In this document: positions 8,876-18,252 of the stretch, one piece after another
How the letters are laid out: every line of letters starts with the position of its first letter
Numbering within the stretch: the stretch's first letter is position 1
Assembly (NCBI RefSeq): GCF_002531755.2
Contig: NZ_CP034998.1
Span: 682,001-746,000 of the forward strand
DNA length: 64,000 nucleotides
DNA from: Rhizobium acidisoli
GTDB lineage: Bacteria > Pseudomonadota > Alphaproteobacteria > Rhizobiales > Rhizobiaceae
Direction: 5' to 3'
Position numbers and translations under genes: made by a program
Notes under the pieces: generated by a model
What the model saw: the letters and a program-made list of their open reading frames with translations, nothing else
Told to the model about the DNA's origin: nothing
Database searches by the model: none

Positions 8876-9565
8876 CTAGAGAACGCCTTCCCAGGCCGCA
8901 AGCGCGGCGACGACACCAGGCAGGTCGTTCATGCGGGAGATCGCCGTTTCGGCGCCGGCATCGGTCAGCTTGTCGGCATGGGCAGGATAGCTGTGCGAGG
9001 CGCCGGTGAAGCCGATGACGCGCATGCCGGCGGCGCGCGCCGCATGCACGCCGTGCACGGAATCCTCGACGACGACCACCTTGTCGGGCGAGACACCCAT
9101 CTGGCTTGCGCCGTGCAGGAAGATGTCGGGCTTCGGCTTGGCCCGGTCGGGGCCGAGATCCTTGGCGGAAAAGATATTGGGGGCAAACAGCGGCTTCAGC
9201 CCCACCTTGCCGAGCATCATGTCGAGCCGCTTGCTGCTCGAATTCGAGCAGATGCAGCGCTTCATCGAGAGCCTTGAGACGGCGAATTCGACGCCCGGAA
9301 TGGCCTTGACGTCATTTGCCAGCCTGGTGTCGAGCAGTTGCTCGGACTTCTCAAGCAGCGAGGCCGAAAACGGAATGCTCGCTTCGCGCTCGATCTGCAG
9401 CAGGATGTTGCGCCATGTCATGCCGGCGAAACGTTCGCCCATTTCCTCGACGCCGATCGGATATCCGGCCTCCGTCAGAAGCGCGGATTCGACTTCTGCG
9501 GCGATGATTTCGGAATCGACGAGCACGCCGTCGCAATCGAAGATAATGAGATCGAAGCCGTTCAT
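8876..9565 (-). CDS. HAD-superfamily phosphatase (beta-phosphoglucomutase/phosphoglycolate-phosphatase-like)
   Basis: A 229-residue cytoplasmic hydrolase starting at ATG 9565 (MNGFDLIIFDCDG). HAD motif I is FDCDGVLVDSE, with both catalytic aspartates; motif III/IV features are KPKPDIFLHGA and VVVEDSVHGVHAARAAG. The helical cap carries the class I phosphatase pattern. The frame is open further upstream, but the extension lacks homology and a ribosome site. Likely substrates are sugar phosphates or phosphoglycolate; the sequence does not decide. Its 3' end abuts the composite repeat array, and it lies 151 bp downstream of the chemoreceptor gene on the same strand. Confidence 0.87.
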   Translation of the reverse strand: MNGFDLIIFDCDGVLVDSEIIAAEVESALLTEAGYPIGVEEMGERFAGMTWRNILLQIEREASIPFSASLLEKSEQLLDTRLANDVKAIPGVEFAVSRLSMKRCICSNSSSKRLDMMLGKVGLKPLFAPNIFSAKDLGPDRAKPKPDIFLHGASQMGVSPDKVVVVEDSVHGVHAARAAGMRVIGFTGASHSYPAHADKLTDAGAETAISRMNDLPGVVAALAAWEGVL

Positions 9566-9716
9566 ATGTTCACGCCTTGCTGGAAATCTGGGTCTTGTCC
9601 GGGGATGCAGCGGCTTTACACGATGCCCGCCCAAAGCTCAACCTGATCTCAAGCATGGCTGCGATGCGGCAAGCGACCGGCTCCGTGGTCGCTGCCGGAT
9701 CGCTCCCGTCAAGCCG

Positions 9717-11531
9717 TCACGCCGCCCGTCGTGTGAATTGCGTCGAAGCCGTCGCACGCAGCTTGAAGCGGGACACGAGTTCGCGCAGCTTGGCGGCTTC
9801 CTGAGCCAGATGACCGGATGCGGCGGTCGATTGCTCGACCATTGCCGCATTCTGCTGGGTCACGTGATCCATCGAATTGACGGCGGTATTGACTTCGGCA
9901 AGGCCGGTCGACTGCTCTCTTGCCGATACGGCGATGGCATCCATGTGCTGGTTGATGCGGGCGATCTGCTCGCTGATCGCGCTCAGAACCTGGCTGGTGT
10001 CGAGAACCAGCTTGACGCCGCTTTCCACTTCCACCGACGATTTCTGGATGTGGCCCTTGATTTCCTTTGCCGCCTGCGCCGAGCGCTGGGCGAGCTCGCG
10101 GACTTCCTGGGCAACGACGGCAAAGCCCTTGCCGGCTTCGCCAGCGCGGGCAGCTTCGACGCCGGCGTTTAGGGCCAGCAGGTTGGTCTGGAAGGCGATT
10201 TCGTCGATTACGCCAATGATGCTGGAGATCTGCTGCGACGAGGCCTCGATGCGGCGCATGGCCTCTTCGGCATGCGACACGACCTCCGCCGATTTGGCGG
10301 CATTGCGATTGGCGTCCGTCGCCTCGGTGCGCGCCTCGTCGGTGCGCTTGCTGGAGTTCGAGACATTGGCGGTGATCTGATCGAGCGCTGCGGCGGTTTG
10401 TTCGAGCGAGGCCGCCTGCTGTTCGGTGCGTTTCGACAGATCGCCGGCCCCGGAGGCGATTTCCCTTGTGCCTTCGTCGATCGCGGCAATGGCTGTCGCA
10501 ATGGCGCCGAGCGTCTGATCGAGCTGGCGGATCGACATGTTGAAGTCATGCCGGAGGCTCTCGAAGTCGGGGGCAAAGGGCTCTTCGATCTGGAAGGCGA
10601 GATCGCCGGAGGCAAGCCGCTTCAGGCCGGCGGCAAGACCGGATGTCGCTGCCCGCAGCCGTTCGGCCGCATCCTCGTCCGCCTGCTTGCGGGCCGTGAC
10701 CCGCTCGGTTTCGCCCTGCAAGCGAGCCGTCTCGGCGTCCTGCTCGAGCTGCTTGTTGGCAATCGCCGCCTGCCGGAAGATTTCGACAGCCGATGCCATC
10801 GTGCCGATTTCGTCAGTGCGACCGATCCCGCTGCAGGCAATGGCCGTGTCGCCGCCGGCGAGCCTTTGCATATCGTTGGAAAGCGAAAGGATCGGCTTGG
10901 TGACGGTTTTGCGGGTCAGGAAATAAAGGCCGAAGGCGAACAAGGCGGCCGAGGCCAGAAGGGCTTTGAGGGTGATATCGACCGAGGCTTTGATGTCGGC
11001 GCTACGCTTGGAAATATCATCCGATACGGCGGTGATCTGATCGCCGGCCTGTTCCATGGCCGTTTCCAATGTCGAGAATTGCTGCATGAATTCCGGCAGC
11101 GCCTTCAATGCCGCCGCCGAATCCTTGCCGGCAAGATCGACCATCTTGGTGGCGCTGTCGACATAGACGAGAAGGGGCCGTTCGATGTCGGCAAGAACCG
11201 CTTTCGTTTTTGCGTCGGAGACAAGCGCCTTATTGGCGTCGATCATCTCGCGGAACGATGCCTCGTGCTCCGCCAGATCCGCCTTCACCGCGGCGGCGTC
11301 TATGCCTGCCGCCGGGTTGGATGCCAGCAGGGAGGCGAGAACGTCGGCGCGCAGCGCGTCATGCATCATATCGGCCTGCATGTGGTTGCGCAGAATTTGC
11401 GCCGACTGAGCGACATCGGCGCTGTTGGCCGAAAGCGTGGAGGCAGACCAGATGCCGACCCCCGTGGCGCCGCCCGCCAAGGCGAAAATCGCGATGCTTG
11501 CAATGATGATCTTATGCTGGATCGACGCCAT
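9717..11531 (-). CDS. Methyl-accepting chemotaxis protein
   Basis: A 604-residue inner-membrane chemoreceptor. TM1 is at about 8-30, the periplasmic four-helix-bundle-like sensor at 31-187, TM2 at about 188-206, followed by a HAMP segment and a second HAMP-like segment (about 290-340). The cytoplasmic signalling domain has the near-invariant hairpin tip [18 protein letters not shown]. The C-terminus ends in basic residues (FTRRAA) with no CheR/CheB-tethering pentapeptide. No che genes lie nearby, so it is an orphan receptor feeding a distant array. The ligand is unknown. It is transcribed alone or with the HAD gene downstream. Confidence 0.93.
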   Translation of the reverse strand: MASIQHKIIIASIAIFALAGGATGVGIWSASTLSANSADVAQSAQILRNHMQADMMHDALRADVLASLLASNPAAGIDAAAVKADLAEHEASFREMIDANKALVSDAKTKAVLADIERPLLVYVDSATKMVDLAGKDSAAALKALPEFMQQFSTLETAMEQAGDQITAVSDDISKRSADIKASVDITLKALLASAALFAFGLYFLTRKTVTKPILSLSNDMQRLAGGDTAIACSGIGRTDEIGTMASAVEIFRQAAIANKQLEQDAETARLQGETERVTARKQADEDAAERLRAATSGLAAGLKRLASGDLAFQIEEPFAPDFESLRHDFNMSIRQLDQTLGAIATAIAAIDEGTREIASGAGDLSKRTEQQAASLEQTAAALDQITANVSNSSKRTDEARTEATDANRNAAKSAEVVSHAEEAMRRIEASSQQISSIIGVIDEIAFQTNLLALNAGVEAARAGEAGKGFAVVAQEVRELAQRSAQAAKEIKGHIQKSSVEVESGVKLVLDTSQVLSAISEQIARINQHMDAIAVSAREQSTGLAEVNTAVNSMDHVTQQNAAMVEQSTAASGHLAQEAAKLRELVSRFKLRATASTQFTRRAA

Positions 11532-11714
11532 GTCGGGGCTCTCACGTTAACGTAGAACCTGAGATTATCGGAACATGCTTAATGATTTCTCAGCGAGACT
11601 TCGCCAATCCGCGTAAAAACAACAGGTTGTAGTGTTTGCCTCGTGCGATGAACAGTTGAATGCGATCGAGGAAGACGGGCCTTAGGCACCGGGAGGCCAT
11701 GGCGCCAAGGCCAA

Positions 11715-11745
11715 GGGCTCGCCCTTGTTTGCGTGAGGCGAGCCC
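11715..11745 (-). terminator. Hairpin downstream of the small secreted-protein genes
   Basis: A perfect 9-bp inverted repeat (GGGCTCGCC / GGCGAGCCC) with a 13-base loop lies just past the 3' end of the gene at 11753. No long T-run follows on the minus strand, so termination is likely but not certain. Confidence 0.45.
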
Positions 11746-11752
11746 ATCTAAC

Positions 11753-12196
11753 CTATTGTTCCGGAAGGATGATCTTTTGATTGGTGGTATTCTTGACCGG
11801 CTTCTCGCCGGGAACATGCGACATGGTGCGGGTCGTGCTTTCCAGCGAGCTGCCGTCGGTGCTGGTCTTCGTGCGGGACTTGCTGAACGTCCCCTTGTCG
11901 ACGGCCTGGGCCTTTGTTTGTGCCTTGAGCTTGTCGCCATTGTCGTTGACATGGGTCTTGCTTTGCGCCTTGCCATCGATGGTGGCTGCACTTCCCCCCG
12001 ATCCGATCGACGAGGTCGTGCCGCCGTCGGTCCGGCAAGTGCCTGCGGTGCCGACCGAGCTCGCCGAGGTGCCGCCGGCCGAAGCGCTTCCGCCCGTTCC
12101 CACAGTTCCGGCCGCATTGCAATCCTCCGCAAGAACCGCCGAACTCGACGCAAGCAGCGCGATCGTGGCGGCTGCGATGAGGTTGAGATGTTTCAT
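11753..12196 (-). CDS. Small secreted Gly/Ser repeat protein (third gene of the VGTGGS cluster)
   Basis: A 147-residue exported protein. The signal peptide (1-23, ending VLAEDC) is followed by imperfect repeats TVGTGGSASAGG, SSVGTAG and SSIGSGGSAA. A polar, charged C-terminal half (KSRTKTSTDGSSLESTT, then GEKPVKNTTNQKIILP) has no recognised fold. The same repeat motif fills the 190-residue protein at 12603-13175, so the two share ancestry. Three such genes lie head to tail on the minus strand with gaps of about 10-50 bp, consistent with one operon. No function is known to me; low-complexity secreted proteins of this kind may be matrix or surface components (inference). Confidence 0.68.
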   Translation of the reverse strand: MKHLNLIAAATIALLASSSAVLAEDCNAAGTVGTGGSASAGGTSASSVGTAGTCRTDGGTTSSIGSGGSAATIDGKAQSKTHVNDNGDKLKAQTKAQAVDKGTFSKSRTKTSTDGSSLESTTRTMSHVPGEKPVKNTTNQKIILPEQ

Positions 12197-12205
12197 TGTC
12201 CTCTC

Positions 12206-12550
12206 CTATTTCGTCGGTTTCGTCATTGAGCAGGTGCCGTCGGAACGTTTGGTGATGACGGTGCCGTCGGGCCTTGTGATGCTTGCCGTCGAAAAGCTGT
12301 CGACGCTCCCGGATCCGGCCGACGAGCCGGCGGAGGCGGATGAAGAGGACGAACCGGCAGAGCCGCTGCCTGTTGTGGTCGACGAAGACACGTGCCCGTT
12401 GCCGGCCGTCACGGTGGTCGACATATCCCCGGCCTGTGACTGGACGATCGTGCATGTCGTTCCGTCGTCGAGCTTGATCTCCTCCGACATCGTCTGCCCG
12501 GCGATCAAGACCAGGCAAGCGCTGAGTGCGATTGTGGTAAGTTGGGTCAT
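12206..12550 (-). CDS. Small secreted Ser/Gly-rich protein (second gene of the VGTGGS cluster)
   Basis: A 114-residue exported protein from ATG 12550; GGAG lies well placed upstream. The signal peptide (MTQLTTIALSACLVLIAGQ) is followed by a compact segment with KLDDGTTCTIVQSQ, a Ser/Gly-rich linker (SSTTTGSGSAGSSSSSAS) and a C-terminal segment ITRPDGTVITKRSDGTCSM. The two -DGTxC- segments look like a pair of related beta-hairpins flanking the linker, each with one cysteine, which could form a disulfide in the periplasm or outside. It lacks the exact VGTGGS motif but shares the Gly/Ser composition of its neighbours. Function unknown. Confidence 0.68.
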   Translation of the reverse strand: MTQLTTIALSACLVLIAGQTMSEEIKLDDGTTCTIVQSQAGDMSTTVTAGNGHVSSSTTTGSGSAGSSSSSASAGSSAGSGSVDSFSTASITRPDGTVITKRSDGTCSMTKPTK

Positions 12551-12602
12551 TGTTCTATCTCCAAGGGTTTGGCCGACGCCGCAAAGGCGCCGGCCGATAG
12601 CG

Positions 12603-13175
12603 TCAGCAGCCCTTGGTGCCGGCGGCATCCTTCTTGACCTGGCCGGGCGCGCAGCCCTTCTTGCCCTTGCTGTCATGCGAGGTTCCGGCCGCACTGCCGC
12701 CGGTGCCGACGGTGCTGCCCGTCTTGTCGCCGTCCGCAGACGAGGCGCCGGTTCCGACACTCGAGGCCGAGTTCGCATCGCCGGAACCTGCGGCGGAGCC
12801 GCCGGTGCCGACCGAGCTGCTCGAGGCGCCGCCGCCAGCCGAGGAACCGCCGGTGCCGAGCGTCGAAGCAGAACCCGAGCCGGAGCCTGAACCTGCGGCA
12901 GAGCCGCCGGTGCCGACAGTGCTGCTCGAGGTGCCGCCACCGGCCGACGAGCCGCCGGTGCCGATCGTCGAGGACGAGCCGGAATTGCAGTTGGTTGCGC
13001 CGGCGGGGCAGGTGCCCCCGGCAGAGCTGCCACCAGTACCAACCGTGCTGCTCGCAGTTCCGCCGCCAGCCGACGAACCGCCGGTGCCGACCGTGCTTGA
13101 CGATTGCGCGAAGCCGGAAACGGCCGTGCCGGCCAGAAATGCCGCTGCCAGGGCGAGATGTGTTACCTTCATCAT
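12603..13175 (-). CDS. Secreted protein with eight VGTGGSSAGG-type repeats
   Basis: A 190-residue exported protein; ATG 13175 is preceded by CGGAGG at good spacing. A signal peptide (about 1-23, ending SGFAQ) is followed by eight repeats of the form S-S-T-V-G-T-G-G-S-S-A-G-G, with Ile, Leu or Ser sometimes at the Val position and variable spacers of about 3-15 residues. One spacer holds a Cys pair (TCPAGATNC). The tail is basic with two cysteines (KGKKGCAPGQVKKD, then TKGC). The DNA repeats are divergent enough to show protein-level selection rather than recent expansion. Low complexity makes homology calls unsafe. Probably a cell-surface or matrix protein (inference). Confidence 0.72.
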   Translation of the reverse strand: MMKVTHLALAAAFLAGTAVSGFAQSSSTVGTGGSSAGGGTASSTVGTGGSSAGGTCPAGATNCNSGSSSTIGTGGSSAGGGTSSSTVGTGGSAAGSGSGSGSASTLGTGGSSAGGGASSSSVGTGGSAAGSGDANSASSVGTGASSADGDKTGSTVGTGGSAAGTSHDSKGKKGCAPGQVKKDAAGTKGC

Positions 13176-13427
13176 AGTGTATTCCTCCGTTTGTTTTTGA
13201 GCGGCTATCGCACCCGAGCGGATGGACAGCTGTCTGACAAACTTCGGTTACGCCCCACTGTTCCTCCCTTAGGTCCTCAGTCGGAGGGGCGCCGGACCTT
13301 GGTCTGACCGCGCTGGTACGGGTTATCATCGGCTGCTCCGGAAACCAGTATCCCGGGCTGGCGCGACACCATCCTCGTTGCGGGCTCACGGGCTTGGGCT
13401 TACCATGTGGGCAAGAGGAGAGGGACC

Positions 13428-13643
13428 ATGAGGCTTTCAGCTCTTGTTCGATCGACAGTAGCCGTAGCGCTGCTTTTTGCCTTCACATCCACCGAGGTCA
13501 CCGCCAAGGGCGGCAAGCACCGCAAAAGCTGTGCGCAGCTGCAGGCGATGATGGATAATGCACTGACCGGCGGAAAACATGCCAGTGATGGCCCCGAGAG
13601 GCGGGCCAAGGTCGAAAAGAAAATGAGGAAGAGGGGCTGCTAG
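13428..13643 (+). CDS. Small secreted basic protein
   Basis: A 71-residue exported protein from ATG 13428, with AGAGGAGAGGGA directly upstream as a strong ribosome site. The signal peptide (about 1-26, ending STEVTA) gives a mature peptide of about 45 residues. That peptide is very rich in Lys, Arg, His and Gly, with two cysteines (KSCAQLQAMMD and a C-terminal KRGC). It is divergent from the VGTGGS cluster; the gap 13176-13427 has no gene and probably holds both promoters. A basic, Cys-ended tail is shared in style with the 190-residue repeat protein (KGC end). Function unknown. Confidence 0.65.
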   Translation: MRLSALVRSTVAVALLFAFTSTEVTAKGGKHRKSCAQLQAMMDNALTGGKHASDGPERRAKVEKKMRKRGC

Positions 13644-13910
13644 GCGCAAAAGCCGGCGACGGACGCAGTCTGGCAGCGACCTCCATGCCGAGATCGAAGA
13701 CCGCTCGACCGGGACGTGCGCGTCATGCCGCTACCTCAAGCGAGGCGGGTGCAAAATCAATGAAATCCGCGTGATCGCCGGCTCGTCACAGCCCCGGGAC
13801 TACCTTTGGCATTCTCATGCACTAGATGGCGCTCGGGGAAGAGGACGCCACCGCCGCCATGGGGAAGAGGAGAGGCGGCACGCCGAAGAACCGACCAAAA
13901 GGAAGCCTGC

Positions 13911-14339
13911 ATGACGATCGAGGACATTATCGAAACCCTGGAAAAAACGGATATGCCCGACGGCCGGATCGACGCCTTCATCACCTGTGCCTTTTTGCTG
14001 AAACAGCTCCGGCCGGCCGAGCCGAACGATTTCGACGGTCCCCATGACTACATGCCGAGCAGCATCAAGTCGCAGCACGGCTTCCTGATGGCGCGGCCGT
14101 TCACCCACGACGTCAATCACGCCATCGATCTCTGCCGGGAGATCCGGCCGGATGCGGTCTGGCATCTTGCCCGCGGCCAGGCGTCCGACGATTGCCTTTA
14201 CGGCGCGCAACTGCGCGAGATCGAGGAAGGCGAAAACGTGCTGGGTGAAGCCGAAAGCAATCACGCCGCACTGGCGCTCACGCTCGCAGCGCTTCGGGCG
14301 CATGTGCGCCAGCAGGATGCGTGGAAGGCCGGTCTATAG
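13911..14339 (+). CDS. Conserved hypothetical protein with a phage-ABA-sandwich-like layout
   Basis: 142 residues from ATG 13911, chosen because AAAGGAAG precedes it and because the upstream in-frame extension has no coding character. The protein starts with an acidic helix (IEDIIETLEKTD), then GRIDAFITCAFLLKQL, FTHDVNHAIDLCREI, and ends in ALALTLAALRAHV. That order of segments resembles small phage ABA-sandwich proteins (YTxSxDAAL..., ALxxAALRA), a weak match made by eye. It is cytoplasmic, with no signal or TM segment. It stands alone; the gap 13644-13910 shows no gene. No function can be given. Confidence 0.6.
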   Translation: MTIEDIIETLEKTDMPDGRIDAFITCAFLLKQLRPAEPNDFDGPHDYMPSSIKSQHGFLMARPFTHDVNHAIDLCREIRPDAVWHLARGQASDDCLYGAQLREIEEGENVLGEAESNHAALALTLAALRAHVRQQDAWKAGL

Positions 14340-14372
14340 CATCAGAGGGAAAGGCGCTGGAAGGCAGCGAAG

Positions 14373-15059
14373 CTACGCATCGATCGGAAAGAGCTTCAGA
14401 AACTGCCGGTCGCCTTCCGGGGTGAAGAGGACCGAGCGGCTTTCGGGCGTGCGCCGCGCCCAGCCTTTGTCGAGAAAGCTTGACAGCAAGGCCTTGCCGA
14501 GGCTGCCGGCAAGATGGGCGCGCCTTTCGCTCCAGTCGAGGCAGGAGCGGCAGAGCGGGCGGCGCGAGGATCGGAGGTGGCCGACATCGATGCCGATGCA
14601 TTTGAGATCGTGTTCGCCCTTATCGGTCAGCGACAGCCCGTCTCCGACCGCGTCGATCGAGCCTGAGGCGATCAGGCTGTCGAGCATGCGTACGCCGTAA
14701 TCGCCGGCGAGATGATCGTAACAGATGCGCGCCTTGCGCAGCGCCGGCTCTTTCGGCCCCGGCTGGTGGCGCAGATGCCCGCGCCCGGCAGCAAATCCCA
14801 TCATGCTTTCGATCAGCCGGGCAACGGCCTCGTCGGCCAATGTGAAATAGCGGTGACGCCCCTGCTTGCGCTGGGCAAGCAGCCCGCCGGCTTCGAGCTT
14901 GGCAAGATGCGTGCTCGCCGTCTGCACGGTGATGCCGCCGACGCCGGCAAGCTCCGTCGCCGTCAGCGCCCGGCCGCCGGTGAGTGCGGCCAGCATGTTG
15001 GCGCGGGCGGGATCGCCGATGAGCGCGCCGATCTGCGCAATGTCAGGACCTTCCTTCAT
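14373..15059 (-). CDS. ArsR-family transcriptional regulator
   Basis: A 228-residue DNA-binding protein. The N-terminal winged helix-turn-helix is ArsR-like: IGDPARANMLAAL, TATELAGVGGITVQTASTHLAKLE, and the wing around RKQGRHRYFTLADE. The C-terminal half (about 100-228) carries a Cys pair (CRSCLDW) and is typical of longer ArsR members that do not use the ArsB metal site. It is divergent from the NIPSNAP/monooxygenase pair starting at 15130, with a 70-bp gap, so it most likely represses that pair. The effector is not evident. Confidence 0.88.
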   Translation of the reverse strand: MKEGPDIAQIGALIGDPARANMLAALTGGRALTATELAGVGGITVQTASTHLAKLEAGGLLAQRKQGRHRYFTLADEAVARLIESMMGFAAGRGHLRHQPGPKEPALRKARICYDHLAGDYGVRMLDSLIASGSIDAVGDGLSLTDKGEHDLKCIGIDVGHLRSSRRPLCRSCLDWSERRAHLAGSLGKALLSSFLDKGWARRTPESRSVLFTPEGDRQFLKLFPIDA

Positions 15060-15129
15060 ACTTCGATCGTAACCGAAGCATCGCCGTCAGGCAATGTGCG
15101 AAAAGAGTGGAGAGCAAAAGGAGAAACCG

Positions 15130-15459
15130 ATGATTACCTGCTTCATCCGCTATCAGATCGACCCCTTCAAGAAGGAGGCCTTTGCCGAATACGCCCGCAA
15201 CTGGGGCCAGGCGATCCCCAGGAATGGCGCCGACCTGATCGGCTATTTCGCTCCCCACGAGGGATCGGCGACGACGGCCTACGGCGTCTACAACATCGAA
15301 AGCCTCGCCGCCTACGAAGCCTACCGCGCCCGATTGGCCGCCGACCCGCTCGGCCGTGAGAATTACGAATTTTCCAGGCGCGAACGCTTCATCCTGAAGG
15401 AGGATCGCATCTTCCTGAAGAACGTCTCCGCCCCTCACGCCAAGCTGGTGCTGCCATGA
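15130..15459 (+). CDS. NIPSNAP-family protein
   Basis: A 109-residue ferredoxin-like alpha/beta-barrel protein of the NIPSNAP family; ATG 15130 is preceded by AAAGGAGA. Seen: an N-terminal ITCFIRYQIDPFKKEAF, GYFAPHEGSATTAYGVYNIESL, and a C-terminal FSRRERFILKEDRIFL. NIPSNAP domains belong to the dimeric alpha/beta barrel group and often bind small hydrophobic ligands. The stop overlaps the start of the next gene (ATGA), so the two are translationally coupled. Divergent from an ArsR regulator. Confidence 0.85.
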   Translation: MITCFIRYQIDPFKKEAFAEYARNWGQAIPRNGADLIGYFAPHEGSATTAYGVYNIESLAAYEAYRARLAADPLGRENYEFSRRERFILKEDRIFLKNVSAPHAKLVLP

Positions 15460-15806
15460 TTGCCGTCATCTTCGAAGTCGTGCCCTATATGGGCGAACGC
15501 CATAAATATCTCGATCTCGCCGGAGAGCTGCGATCAGAGCTCGAAAAGATCGACGGCTTCATCTCGATAGAGCGTTTCGAAAGCCTGACGAACCGCGGCA
15601 AGCTGCTGTCGCTTTCCTTCTTCCGCGACGAGGAAGCGGTCAGAAAATGGCGCAACCTCGAAGCCCACCGGGCCGCCCAGCAAGCCGGCCGCGGCGGCAT
15701 CTTCGCCAATTACCGCCTGCGCATCGCCAGCGTCGTGCGCAATTACGGCATGTTCGAACGCGACGAGGCGCCGAGCGATAGCCGCGAGGTTCACGATGCG
15801 GCGTGA
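15456..15806 (+). CDS. Antibiotic-biosynthesis-monooxygenase (ABM) domain protein
   Basis: A 116-residue dimeric alpha/beta-barrel protein of the ABM family. Pattern seen: MIAVIFEVVPYMGERHKYLDLA, then KIDGFISIERFESLTNRGKLLSLSFF and EAVRKWRNLEAHRAAQQAGR. These segments match cofactor-free monooxygenases acting on quinol-like or polycyclic substrates, as well as heme-degrading relatives. It is coupled to the NIPSNAP gene by a 4-bp overlap; two single-domain barrels side by side may form a hetero-oligomer (inference). Its 3' end overlaps the convergent lipoprotein gene by 16 bp. Confidence 0.87.
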   Translation: MIAVIFEVVPYMGERHKYLDLAGELRSELEKIDGFISIERFESLTNRGKLLSLSFFRDEEAVRKWRNLEAHRAAQQAGRGGIFANYRLRIASVVRNYGMFERDEAPSDSREVHDAA

Positions 15807-16243
15807 CGCGGGGCGACCAACACGCGCGGTTCACCGGGATTGCGCGTGTCTGGGCAGCCTCTTGAGTTTCCTTCTTTCATGGTCACAACCGCATAGGGTT
15901 TAAACTCTGCAGACCATCTTTCATCGTGGTCCTGATAACCTGCCTTCGAAACGCACCAGGCCCATTGGTATTCCACCGTTCCGTGCATCATAAGCGGATA
16001 TCTGGTATGCCACTCCTTCACCTCAGGAAATGAGGCCCTCCCATCGGTGTCCGTCAACACGACGGCTATCGCGTGCTTGGTACTGGGGATCGCGCGCATA
16101 TTGAGCCTCACCTGCGCCCCTTGGATCGGAGTGCCCGTCTCCGATCTCACAGTTAGTGATGCCTCTGGTTGGACGGTCTCATGGAGTGGCAAGCCGCATC
16201 CTGCCAGCATCAAAACCGCTCCCGACGCGATGCCGCGCGCCAT
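15791..16243 (-). CDS. Putative lipoprotein with a carboxypeptidase-regulatory-like beta domain
   Basis: About 150 residues from ATG 16243; alternative in-frame starts are GTG 16267 and TTG 16273, none with a strong ribosome site. The signal peptide ends in a lipobox (LMLAGC). The mature part begins with an Ig-like or regulatory beta-sandwich signature (SLTVRSETGTPIQGAQVRL, later LTDTDGRASFPEV), which resembles transthyretin-like/CarboxypepD_reg folds; this is judged by eye. Two cysteines (WAWCVSK, RGCPD) may form a disulfide. Function unknown. Confidence 0.6.
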   Translation of the reverse strand: MARGIASGAVLMLAGCGLPLHETVQPEASLTVRSETGTPIQGAQVRLNMRAIPSTKHAIAVVLTDTDGRASFPEVKEWHTRYPLMMHGTVEYQWAWCVSKAGYQDHDERWSAEFKPYAVVTMKEGNSRGCPDTRNPGEPRVLVAPRHAAS

Positions 16244-16556
16244 CGTATTGGCCAAAGTTACTGTCACGCCCAAACCGCCTGCTCTTGGATATACGGACGC
16301 ATCTTACGGCGGCTATGGGTGAGCGCCAGACGAATGCCGCTGATTGTAGCTTGCCACCTGAACTTTCAATTATTTGCAGTTCTATGTCAAACTTACCGTC
16401 CTTGAAGAACGGTGCGACCATTAGCCCTCGACAGTTGCGGCTATCGCCGCCGTCGATTGGCCGCCGCCACAATAAATTCCCGAAATCGGCCACCGCTTCA
16501 GGCTTTGGTAACTAAGTTGGGTAACCATAATGGAGAGTTAAGCGTAAAGCGTATGA

Positions 16557-17711
<1,155 letters not shown>

Positions 17712-17735
17712 GCACCACCCAAATCAGAGAACTGC

Positions 17736-17782
17736 AGCATGATGTCGTCCGAAAACCGCTTACACTTTTCGGCATCATGCTC
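17736..17782. repeat. Intergenic palindromic element, family B copy 1
   Basis: The ends AGCATGATG / CATCATGCT are inverted around GTCGTCCGAAAACCGCTT and a CACTTTTCGG arm. An almost identical copy lies at 36955-37003. It resembles a widespread short palindrome of Rhizobium chromosomes. It follows the ccrM stop directly. Confidence 0.75.
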
Positions 17783-17837
17783 CGGCGGATCGAAATACCT
17801 TCTTCCGGTTTCCTCCAGTTGCGGAAGAAGGCCAAGG

Positions 17838-17861
17838 CGCCCGGGGTTTAAGCCCCGGGCG
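17838..17861. terminator. Bidirectional hairpin between ccrM and the convergent SnoaL-like gene
   Basis: A perfect 9-bp GC stem (CGCCCGGGG / CCCCGGGCG) with a 6-base loop is followed on the plus strand by TCTTCGATTT. Its position between two convergent genes supports termination in both directions, although the T-run is imperfect. Confidence 0.55.
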
Positions 17862-17882
17862 TCTTCGATTTGAGGCGCTGCT

Positions 17883-18248
17883 TCAGAAATCCTTGTAATC
17901 GGTGACGTCGACCCGGGTGATGCGGCCTTCATCGTTGAAGGTGATCGTCTCCTCGCCCTCGCGGATCAGCGCCTTGCCCGTCTTGCTGTGGGTGGCGCGA
18001 AGCGACCAGACCGCCCGGCCGGACAGCGGCGTCAGTGTCTCCACCAGCGAATTTTCCGCCGTTTGATCGGGATAGTCGTCGAAGTATTTCCGGAAGGCGG
18101 CCATGATCTCGGCCCTCCCGGCAAGGCTGCCGACGCCGTTCGAGACATAGGCGGCATCCTCGGCGAAATAGGCCTCGATGGCGGAGAAATCGAGGGCGTT
18201 GATGGCGGCGTGAAAGCGGTCGATTTCCTCGGCGGGATCGAAAGCCAT
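17883..18248 (-). CDS. SnoaL-like/NTF2-fold protein
   Basis: 121 residues from ATG 18248. The frame is open upstream, but the extension lies inside the preceding HAD gene. The sequence has the NTF2-like cone-fold signature: an N-terminal helix EEIDRFHAAINALDFSAIEAYF, then AEDAAYVSNGVG, GRAEIMAAFRKYFDDYPD, and beta strands ending ETITFNDEGRITRVDVTDY. Such proteins act as isomerases, hydrolases or ligand binders; the function here is unknown. It starts 4 bp after the HAD gene, the end of a mutY-HAD-SnoaL transcription unit. Confidence 0.8.
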   Translation of the reverse strand: MAFDPAEEIDRFHAAINALDFSAIEAYFAEDAAYVSNGVGSLAGRAEIMAAFRKYFDDYPDQTAENSLVETLTPLSGRAVWSLRATHSKTGKALIREGEETITFNDEGRITRVDVTDYKDF

Positions 18249-18252
18249 GGCT

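Noticed and set aside
12603..13175. Could the Gly/Ser repeat gene be an artefact of repeat DNA?
   Set aside because: It has a signal peptide, a strong ribosome site, a Cys-containing tail and diverged repeats maintained in frame, so it was kept as a gene.
16316..16460. Minus-strand stretch reading GLMVAPFFKDGKFDIELQII upstream of ccrM
   Set aside because: It looks somewhat protein-like but has no good start, no ribosome site and no recognised family. It may be a gene remnant; not enough to call.
16521..16545. Possible CtrA box (GTAACCAT and TTAA) before ccrM
   Set aside because: The half-sites do not have the TTAA-N7-TTAA spacing, so a CtrA site cannot be claimed from sequence alone.
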